Below, in pieces: positions 1 to 7,638 of a stretch of 64,000 nucleotides of DNA (within the stretch, counting starts at the first letter, position 1; each line of letters starts with the position of its first letter). Source of the DNA: a virus. The stretch spans positions 1-64,000 of IMG/VR virus record IMGVR_UViG_3300022602_000078. The stretch is one strand, 5' to 3'. Under the pieces are notes generated by a model. The model ran no database searches, was not told the origin of the DNA, and saw nothing but the letters and a program-made list of their open reading frames with translations. A program made the translations under genes and the position numbers.

Positions 1-3000
1 TATTATTATATTTGTGGTAGTAAATGTCGTACCATTAAATGTTAAGCTATTACTGAATGTTGTTATGCCCGGTGATGACTGATATGGGATTTGATTAGCA
101 AGTCCATTTGCAATATTTGTAGCAGTAGTAGCAAGTCCGGTAGTTAGACCGCTCGAAGACACCCAAGAGGGCAAATTTGAAACGACTTCTAATATTTGTC
201 CATTACTACCAATTGGTAATGTAGTTGTCGTACCATTTCCGCTTTGATAAACTAGAGAACCAGCAGCGCCACCTATAACATTTGTAGCAGTTGTGGCATA
301 GCCAACTTGAAAGTTCGATGTATTAGCTAGTGTAACAGCAGTTGTTACTAATGTTGCTGTATTAAATGTTACAGCAAACCCTGCAGTCGTTGCATAGCCT
401 ACTTGGAAATTTGATGTATTAGCTAAAGTGACCGCAGTTGTTACTAATGTTGCTGTATTAAATGTTACAGCAAATCCCGCAGTAGTTGCATAACCTACTT
501 GGAAGTTTGATGTATTAGCTAATGTAACAGCAGTCGTTACCAATGTTGCCGTATTAAATGTCACAGCAAATCCAGCAGTTGTGGCATATCCCACTTGAAT
601 AGTTGAAGTATTAGTTGCGTAAACATTTCCGTAAAAATTAGTAGCAGTAACATTACCGCCGACATATACGCCTCCACTAATACCTGCTCCACCGTGTACT
701 ATTAATGTGCCAGTTGACGTTGAATATGTAGGAGTATTAACCGAATTAACTATCATCGCTATATTAGCAGGAGTTGGCAATGAATTTGTATTAGGATCTG
801 CTACTACAAATTTAATATTGCTTCCTGTAGTAGCTGTACCTAATACTAAACTACCAACTCCACTATTAATTCCTTCGCCGACAAGCAAGTACCCATCATT
901 TGGTCCTAATGCAGTACCTAAACTACCTGGTTGAGTACCGTCCCATTGGCTACTAGTAATACCCATATCAATAAAGCTATTAACTGTAGTAACATTATCT
1001 GCACTGGCAATAATATCTGTACTAGCTTGATTTCCGGAATTAATGTTTTGAACATTAATTTCCATATAACCATTATAATTGCCAGTAGCCTGGAACATAG
1101 TCTGCGGAAATACAGATGGGGCGTTGTATATTCCGGCATATAAAGCACCATTACCTATAGAGTCCCCATAAAATGTACCACTATTACCAAATAAAGTAGT
1201 TAGTGTAATATTTGTAGCAGTTATATAACCGGTAACATTCATGTTACCTATATAATAACTATCACCATTAATAACAAGACCAGAGTTTGATGCTATTCCT
1301 CCCGATACATATAAAGCGTTACTACTAAAAGAAGAAGTACTGGATAAAGTACTTGTAACATTAACTCTCGGTGATGATAAAACAGTACTATTGAAAGTAA
1401 AAGATGAATTGAATGTGGTCTGTCCAACGCCTAATTGATAGGGTATCTCATTAGCAATACCTCCAGCAATGTTAGTGGCGGATACAGCATATCCAACTTG
1501 TGTATTACTGGTATTAAGAATGTTAACAGCAGTTGTGACTAATGTTGCTGTATTAAATGACAAGGCATAAGTGGCAGTAGTAACTAATGTTGATGTGTTA
1601 AATGTAACAGCAAATCCTGCAGTAGTTGCGTAACCCACTTGTGTATTACTTGTGTTTAGAAAATTAACAGCAGTTGCTACCAATGTTGCTGTATTAAATG
1701 ATAACGCATAAGTGGCGGTAGTAACCAGTGTTGCTGTATTAAATGTTACAGCAAAACCTGCAGTAGTTGCATACCCTACTTGTGTGGTACTGGTATTAAG
1801 AATATTGACAGCAGTTGCTACTAATGTTGCTGTGTTAAATGTTACAGCAAATCCTGCAGTAGTTGCGTAACCTACTTGAATAGTTGCAGTATTAGTTGCA
1901 TAAACATTACCATAAAAATTTGTAGCAGTTACAGATCCCCCAACATATACATTATTACCAATTCCTACTCCGCCCGCAATTACTAAAGCTCCGGTTATAG
2001 TTGATGTTGAATCTGTAGTTGCTGTGACTGCTATATTTGTAGTGGTAAATGTTGTTCCGTTAAATATTAAGTTACTGCTAAAAGTTGTAATACCCGGCGA
2101 CGCCTGATATGGAATTTGATTAGCCAGTCCATTTGCAATATTTGTAGAAGTAGTAGCAAGTCCGGTACTTAGACCGCTCGAAGATACCCAAGAGGGCAGA
2201 TTTGAAACGACTTCTAATACTTGTCCGTTACTACCGATTGGTAATGTTGTTGTAATACCAGATCCATTTTGATAAAGTAATGACCCTTGGGCACCTCCTA
2301 TAATATTAGTAGAGGTAACAGCGAATCCTACTATGGTATTTGATGTATTAAGAAAATTAACAGCAGTTGCTACCAATGTTGCTGTATTAAATGATAAAGC
2401 ATAGGTAGCAGTAGTGACTAATGTTGCTGTATTAAATGATAAAGCATAGGTAGCAGTAGTGACTAATGTTGCTGTATTAAATGATAAAGCATAGGTAGCA
2501 GTAGTGACTAATGTTGCTGTATTAAATGATAAAGCATAGGTAGCAGTAGTGACTAATGTTGCTGTATTAAATGAGTATGCATATGCAGCACTAGTTGCTG
2601 TAGTTACCAGTGTCGCTGTATTAAATGTTACTGCAAATCCTGCGGTTGTAGCATAACCCACTTGTATAGTTGAAGTATTAGTTGCATAAACATTTCCATA
2701 AAAGTTTGTAGCTGTTACATTTGCAGCTACATATAATCCACCTTGTATTCCAACTCCACCTGCAACATTCAATGCACCGCCAGTTGCATTAACAACTCCT
2801 GTGGTGTTAGTAATTGTGAATATATCTGGGCTGGTTACTAATGTCTGCGTAACAGTGGTATAATCGATAGTTAAAGTTTGAGCTACAATGTTTGTAGCAG
2901 TAATCGTACCGCCTACATATAATCCGCCGCCAATACCTACTCCACCTGTTACTTGCAATGCTCCTGCAGCATATGTATTTCCTTTAGAAGCATCAGCTCC

Positions 3001-3489
3001 AGTAATTTGAATATTAGTAGAAGTTATAGTACCAATTATATTGAGGTTTGTAGCTGTTGCAATTCCGCCTATATATAATCCTCCACCGATACCCACTCCA
3101 CCAGAAATTTGTAATGCGCCTGAATTAGTGGAATTTGTGGGATTTAATGCAGTTATATAGATATCATTATTAGTAGTTGAGCCGCGATTAGTAACACTTT
3201 GTAATGTACTAATATCCCAAATTATAACATCACCGGTTGATGTACTCACTACGGTATCTGTGCCTGCCGTAATGCTAGAAACATTAAAATTTTGTACGGT
3301 TGAAGTAGTAATTACTGCTGCACCTGCAGAGTAGAGGTTCTGCGCCCACAGGTCTTTGCCTACTCCGACACCGCCTGCTACAATCAACGCTCCGGTCGAT
3401 GCTGAAAATGCATTAGTTTGTGAAAGTACTGTGGCCGTTGTTGTGACCACAATTCCATTCTTGACTAAAAAGTCTTGATTTAGTGCCAT
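1..3489 (-). CDS. Tail fibre/adhesin repeat protein, partial at C-terminus
   Basis: The frame opens at an ATG at 3489 behind a purine-rich AAAGGGAAA site and stays open for all 1163 codons to the window edge, so the C-terminus is missing. The N-terminus (MALNQDFLVKNG) matches the next gene upstream, showing paralogy. The protein is built from Ser/Thr/Ala/Asn-rich modules: GALIVAGGVGVGKDLW-type blocks recur about every 60-100 residues, alternating with runs of NTATLVTTA and VGYATTAGFAVTF. Such GGVGIGG blocks are common in structural proteins of aquatic T4-like phages and suggest a fibrous beta-rich trimer. The role in host recognition is inferred from composition and from the adhesin block around it. 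A late-type promoter lies about 45 bases upstream. Confidence 0.85.
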   Translation of the reverse strand, partial: MALNQDFLVKNGIVVTTTATVLSQTNAFSASTGALIVAGGVGVGKDLWAQNLYSAGAAVITTSTVQNFNVSSITAGTDTVVSTSTGDVIIWDISTLQSVTNRGSTTNNDIYITALNPTNSTNSGALQISGGVGIGGGLYIGGIATATNLNIIGTITSTNIQITGADASKGNTYAAGALQVTGGVGIGGGLYVGGTITATNIVAQTLTIDYTTVTQTLVTSPDIFTITNTTGVVNATGGALNVAGGVGIQGGLYVAANVTATNFYGNVYATNTSTIQVGYATTAGFAVTFNTATLVTTATSAAYAYSFNTATLVTTATYALSFNTATLVTTATYALSFNTATLVTTATYALSFNTATLVTTATYALSFNTATLVATAVNFLNTSNTIVGFAVTSTNIIGGAQGSLLYQNGSGITTTLPIGSNGQVLEVVSNLPSWVSSSGLSTGLATTSTNIANGLANQIPYQASPGITTFSSNLIFNGTTFTTTNIAVTATTDSTSTITGALVIAGGVGIGNNVYVGGSVTATNFYGNVYATNTATIQVGYATTAGFAVTFNTATLVATAVNILNTSTTQVGYATTAGFAVTFNTATLVTTATYALSFNTATLVATAVNFLNTSNTQVGYATTAGFAVTFNTSTLVTTATYALSFNTATLVTTAVNILNTSNTQVGYAVSATNIAGGIANEIPYQLGVGQTTFNSSFTFNSTVLSSPRVNVTSTLSSTSSFSSNALYVSGGIASNSGLVINGDSYYIGNMNVTGYITATNITLTTLFGNSGTFYGDSIGNGALYAGIYNAPSVFPQTMFQATGNYNGYMEINVQNINSGNQASTDIIASADNVTTVNSFIDMGITSSQWDGTQPGSLGTALGPNDGYLLVGEGINSGVGSLVLGTATTGSNIKFVVADPNTNSLPTPANIAMIVNSVNTPTYSTSTGTLIVHGGAGISGGVYVGGNVTATNFYGNVYATNTSTIQVGYATTAGFAVTFNTATLVTTAVTLANTSNFQVGYATTAGFAVTFNTATLVTTAVTLANTSNFQVGYATTAGFAVTFNTATLVTTAVTLANTSNFQVGYATTATNVIGGAAGSLVYQSGNGTTTTLPIGSNGQILEVVSNLPSWVSSSGLTTGLATTATNIANGLANQIPYQSSPGITTFSNSLTFNGTTFTTTNIII
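2381..2560 (-). repeat. Four exact 45-bp tandem repeats inside the adhesin gene
   Basis: Units run 2381-2425, 2426-2470, 2471-2515 and 2516-2560 and are identical base for base; a fifth copy starts at 2561 and diverges after 14 bases. Each unit adds 15 in-frame residues of the NTATLVTTATYALSF type. Elsewhere in the gene the same peptide repeat has diverged at synonymous sites, so this exact block looks recently amplified. Confidence 0.95.
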
Positions 3490-3532
3490 TAGTTTCCCTT
3501 TCCACCAACAGGCTTATGTTTGCGTTGTTGTG

Positions 3533-3540
3533 TATTTATG
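3533..3540 (-). promoter_or_regulatory. Possible late promoter, CATAAATA
   Basis: Read on the minus strand this is CATAAATA, one base from the T4 late consensus TATAAATA. It lies in the short gap between the 1097-residue protein gene and the adhesin starting at 3489, leaving a leader of about 35-40 bases. The call rests on the motif, its intergenic place and gp55 being encoded in this window. Confidence 0.45.
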
Positions 3541-3582
3541 TATTTTTGGAAAACTGTATTAACTGGTAAGAAAATTTTGAAA

Positions 3583-6500
3583 TTACACGTAATTTTCAGC
3601 AATAGTTAGGATTTTTTGACACACAACCTGTATAGTCATATTTGTTGCTGTGGATGGAGTAAATGTTACGATTGCGTTTGGTCCAACAATAGATCCGTTG
3701 AATACTCCCAGTTGACCATGATTATCTATAATACCATATTCGGTCATATACACATTTCCGGAGCCATCCTGAATAAACAACAATTCTGCTGCCATTACAT
3801 ATCCAGTATCAACTATCTGCATTAGATATTTGGCAGTAGTATATGTAGCAGTACTCCAGGTATCAATAGTTACAGTAGAAGTATTATCAATACCTTTAAT
3901 AGTTCTTGCACTTTGCATATTATTAAGCAAGAAAAATCCATCTCTAGAACCACTATCGTTGTTTATAGAATATGGTTGTCCAGTACTATCAAAATCTCCG
4001 GCGCTAATTACCCCTCCGGCAATTATATTACCAGCAGATTTAACTCCTCCTAAAGTAGCTAAACTATAATATATATTGCTAGCGGTAGTGCCCGCAATAT
4101 ATCCCGAATCTAATGTGCTAGTGATGAACACATTTCCTAAAATAGTAGCAGTTGTTCCAACATATAAATCTTTATCTATTGTAATTCCGCCTGCTACCAT
4201 AATATCTGCAACATTAGTTCCTGAATTTGAAGCTAATCCATTAGTAGTTGTTATCGTTTCGGCAAAAGTAGCTGCAGTTTTAACATACAAATCTTTTTGT
4301 ATATTAACACCCCCATCTACTAATAATACGCCATTGGAAGTTCCTGCCAATGTTGCATTTGTTCCGGTAATTTGTATAGAAGAAAAAGTTCCGCTATTAG
4401 CAATAACAGAAGTTCCACTAATTGTCGAAAGAGATACGATATTATTAGCGTATAAACTGCCGCCAACACCTACTCCACCTGCTATAACCAATGATCCAGA
4501 TTGAGTACTAGTACTATTAATTGTAGTATTAATAATAAAAACACCCGAAGTATTAATAGTTGCTGCATCAATCGAATTATTATTGATTACAAAATGTATG
4601 CTATTAGTATTAAATGTTCCTAATACTAAATCGCCCGATCCGGCAGAGAGATATGTAGCATTACCGAGATAAAAACTTCCTAATCCTGTTACCGCACTAC
4701 TATTAATACCAAAATCACCTAAACTACCTTGATCATTTACTACAACAATATCAGCCGATGCTGCTGTTCCTGTAGTATAATTTCCTACCACTAAAGGTAA
4801 TTGAGCATTTGTATTCGTGCTACCCAATTCAAAATAAGTATGAGGTATAGCAAATTTAGGACTACCGATTCCCACACCTTCAGCATATACAAAATTATAT
4901 ACCGTAAGACTATTAAAGATACCTATATGATTAGTTGTTGTATTTCCTCGACTAGTCACACTTTGTAATGTGCCGGTGTTCCAAATAGTAATATTGCCGG
5001 TTGACGTACTAATTGCCGTATCGGTTCCCGCGGTCATCGATACAACACCAATATTAGTAATTGTAATGGTTTGAGTATTTGCAACCGTAGAAATTCCCGG
5101 GCCAGAAATGAAATCTAGTGTTTGTGTTATTAAATTAATTGTTCCTGTTCCTGTAGAATTACTTCCAGTAAATTCCAAGATAGAGGATGAGGGTTGCCAA
5201 GATGCTTGACCAGATCCGTTAGTAGTTAATGAATATCCATTCGTTCCTGAATTAGTTGGCATGGTATACGCATTATTAATTACTAATCCGTAGCTAGTTA
5301 AAGTACCTGCGTTAGTAATGGTAACTCTTTTATTATTATATCCTAATGTAACCCCACTATTATTAACTTTAACAATAGTAGTATTAGCATAGTTTAATTC
5401 AGAAAATCCCGTAGTGCTGGTGCTATATAATTCGATTCCTTGATTATTACGATCTACGATTTGATTGCCGGCAAGTCCTGGACCTTTATTAGTACCATCA
5501 CCATAAATTTGTATATTATTAATAGATAAAATATTATTACTATTAGTGTTATAATAAGTAAACGTGTTATCAAATTTTGTAATGCCGGGCGCAATTTGAA
5601 AAGGAATATCCCATGCTGCTCCTCCGGAAATATTAGTAGCTGTATTGGAAATATTTGATCCTGCTACCGACTGCCAAGTTGCCGTATTATTAATGGAGTC
5701 CCAAGTTAATACATATCCATTGCTACCTGTACTAATAAATGTAGTTGACCCTTGGGAATTTTGTATTGGAATTTGTCCGGGTGCCCCACCATTTATATTA
5801 TTTGCTCGAGTAACAACACCGTAAATAGTACCCGCCACAACAACATCATCGGCAAAATAACTGGGTCCATCGACTCCAATACCGCCTGACGTAATTTGTA
5901 TGGTGTTACCTGCTACTGTTGTTGTATTAGAGCTTGTATTTTCCGCAATTAATGATCCTAATTGCATTGTAGCAAATATACCATTATTAATATAATAATT
6001 ATTCGGTATATTAATCAAAGGCGATCCGATGTTAGTGCGTACTATTAGGTATCCATTAGTATTATTTCTTCCCAAAAACATTTGATTATTTTGAGTATCA
6101 TAATAATGAATCACCAATCCTTTATTATATCCATCATTTCCGTGTAGTATAGTATCATTAATTCCAACGCCTAAATCAATAACAGGATCTGTAATTGCGG
6201 TACTAGTAGAATTAACAATAGTTTGTGTGCCTAAAACAGTTAATGTGCCGCCAATTACCGTATTATTTCCTACAAATAGATCTTGAGCAATGCCAACTCC
6301 ACCTTGAGTAATAATACTATTACCCGATGTTGCTGTACTATCTGAATCATTATTTGCAATATATAAATTATTTCCTAAATACGCGCCGCCCGCAACAACC
6401 AGTGCTCCTATACTATTAGAAGAAGCCGATATTAAACTATCAATTTGAACAGATTGATTAACATATAATCCGCCTGCTTGAATAGACACTGCTGCTGTAC

Positions 6501-6876
6501 TAGTATTTCCTGGAACATCAGTTGATCCTAAAACGTATAAATTAGATGTGGCGGTAATTACCTGACTATTAATATTAGTTGCATTTAATTGCGCACCAGT
6601 TAGACTATATGAAAGTCCACTATCTTGAATTAATTGACTAGTATTATCTGTGAATATTATTCCGCCTTGTTGAATTAAATTATTATCATAGATTCCATTG
6701 GCGATTAACGGTCCAAAGATTGAGGCAGTAGATCCTACTATTAAGTTTAATGCAACTGATGCGCCACCATATGTTTGTAGACTTCCTGGTGGATTATTGG
6801 TGGAACTTGTAACATAAGATGCGTTAGCGGCTCCTACTATAAGACCATTGTTAACAATAAAATCTTGCAGTGCCAT
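3583..6876 (-). CDS. Tail fibre/adhesin repeat protein (1097 aa)
   Basis: A Ser/Thr/Asn-rich structural protein with repeated GGVGVGGSLYANN-like blocks, paralogous to its left-hand neighbour. Both start with MAL...QDF.V.NG, and both carry an AGTDT..STSTG segment followed by LQSVT.RG.TT. The last 110 or so residues form a distinct, less repetitive domain (KYLMQIVDTGY ... TEYGIIDN ... TATN.TI) that recurs at the C-terminus of the 247-residue protein next door. That suggests a shared tip or trimerisation/receptor module. Its start is 16 bases after the upstream stop, so it is probably co-transcribed with that gene. Late virion protein by inference; the exact role is unknown. Confidence 0.85.
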   Translation of the reverse strand: MALQDFIVNNGLIVGAANASYVTSSTNNPPGSLQTYGGASVALNLIVGSTASIFGPLIANGIYDNNLIQQGGIIFTDNTSQLIQDSGLSYSLTGAQLNATNINSQVITATSNLYVLGSTDVPGNTSTAAVSIQAGGLYVNQSVQIDSLISASSNSIGALVVAGGAYLGNNLYIANNDSDSTATSGNSIITQGGVGIAQDLFVGNNTVIGGTLTVLGTQTIVNSTSTAITDPVIDLGVGINDTILHGNDGYNKGLVIHYYDTQNNQMFLGRNNTNGYLIVRTNIGSPLINIPNNYYINNGIFATMQLGSLIAENTSSNTTTVAGNTIQITSGGIGVDGPSYFADDVVVAGTIYGVVTRANNINGGAPGQIPIQNSQGSTTFISTGSNGYVLTWDSINNTATWQSVAGSNISNTATNISGGAAWDIPFQIAPGITKFDNTFTYYNTNSNNILSINNIQIYGDGTNKGPGLAGNQIVDRNNQGIELYSTSTTGFSELNYANTTIVKVNNSGVTLGYNNKRVTITNAGTLTSYGLVINNAYTMPTNSGTNGYSLTTNGSGQASWQPSSSILEFTGSNSTGTGTINLITQTLDFISGPGISTVANTQTITITNIGVVSMTAGTDTAISTSTGNITIWNTGTLQSVTSRGNTTTNHIGIFNSLTVYNFVYAEGVGIGSPKFAIPHTYFELGSTNTNAQLPLVVGNYTTGTAASADIVVVNDQGSLGDFGINSSAVTGLGSFYLGNATYLSAGSGDLVLGTFNTNSIHFVINNNSIDAATINTSGVFIINTTINSTSTQSGSLVIAGGVGVGGSLYANNIVSLSTISGTSVIANSGTFSSIQITGTNATLAGTSNGVLLVDGGVNIQKDLYVKTAATFAETITTTNGLASNSGTNVADIMVAGGITIDKDLYVGTTATILGNVFITSTLDSGYIAGTTASNIYYSLATLGGVKSAGNIIAGGVISAGDFDSTGQPYSINNDSGSRDGFFLLNNMQSARTIKGIDNTSTVTIDTWSTATYTTAKYLMQIVDTGYVMAAELLFIQDGSGNVYMTEYGIIDNHGQLGVFNGSIVGPNAIVTFTPSTATNMTIQVVCQKILTIAENYV

Positions 6877-6891
6877 TTAATGCTGCTCCAC

Positions 6892-7635
6892 TTATGCAGT
6901 CAACGCGGTTCTAAGGAAGGTAATTGTTTTGTTAGTAGCTGTGGTAGCTGCAAAATATAATGTTAAGTTTGATGATATTATCTGAACAGTCCAGACACCT
7001 AAATCATAGTTATTCCAAATTTTACCATACTCTGTTGCAACTGCAACACTTGATCCGTTGTGTAATGTTAATATTTCTAATGCTTCGTAATTAGGATTGT
7101 CATCTATTTGTACAATATATTTTGCACATCTATAATGAGAAATTGGATAGGAATCAATGGCAACTAACGAAGTAACACTAGTCGAAGTTATATTCGAAAT
7201 AAAATCAGCGTAGGGCACTTGTAAAGAACTGGCATATATATTACCACCGACACCCAGTCCACCTTCGATAGTAACTGCACCAGTAATTGTGCTAATACTA
7301 TCTGAAGTATTTAAAAACGAAACTCGATATGTAGTTGAATTTCCAAAACTAGTTACTTGTTGTAAAGATATAGTTGCGGTAGTTAATATAGCCGAACCAT
7401 TAATTGTAGCGGTGCCGCTAATATTAACACCTCCGCTTATTCCTACTCCGCCGGTTATGACTAAAGATCCGGTAACCGGACTATTACTACTAGTAGCGGT
7501 TGTTACTTGTACCGGGGTGAATGAACTACTGGTATAACTAATCCATGCACTTCCAGTCCATATCCAAGTATTTGTTCCTACGGTATATGTTTCGTTTATT
7601 GTGGGGTTTGTTGGGAAACCTAATTGACCTGCCAT
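6892..7635 (-). CDS. Short tail fibre/adhesin protein (247 aa)
   Basis: The N-terminus contains PTNPTINETYTVGTNTWIWTGSAWI, the NPTxGxxYxxGxxxWxWxGxxW pattern of many phage tail fibres. One SLVITGGVGISGG block and one AVTIEGGLGVGGNIY block follow. The C-terminal 95 residues or so (from about 150) match the C-terminal domain of the 1097-residue protein: both have CAKY/TAKY, Q-I-D, TEYG-I, LGV and a TATNKTI ending. It looks like a short version of that adhesin with the long repeat stalk removed. It starts 3 bases after the stop of the upstream 938-residue gene, so the two form one transcription unit. Confidence 0.8.
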   Translation of the reverse strand: MAGQLGFPTNPTINETYTVGTNTWIWTGSAWISYTSSSFTPVQVTTATSSNSPVTGSLVITGGVGISGGVNISGTATINGSAILTTATISLQQVTSFGNSTTYRVSFLNTSDSISTITGAVTIEGGLGVGGNIYASSLQVPYADFISNITSTSVTSLVAIDSYPISHYRCAKYIVQIDDNPNYEALEILTLHNGSSVAVATEYGKIWNNYDLGVWTVQIISSNLTLYFAATTATNKTITFLRTALTA

Positions 7636-7638
7636 ATC

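Noticed and set aside
2381-2560. Regular direct repeats resembling a CRISPR array
   Set aside because: Units are tandem without spacers, in frame and inside a protein gene; no cas genes present.
4076-4504. A 142-codon plus-strand frame rich in Val, Pro and Ile
   Set aside because: Mirror of the GGVG-type repeats of the minus-strand adhesin; composition is that of reversed repeat DNA.
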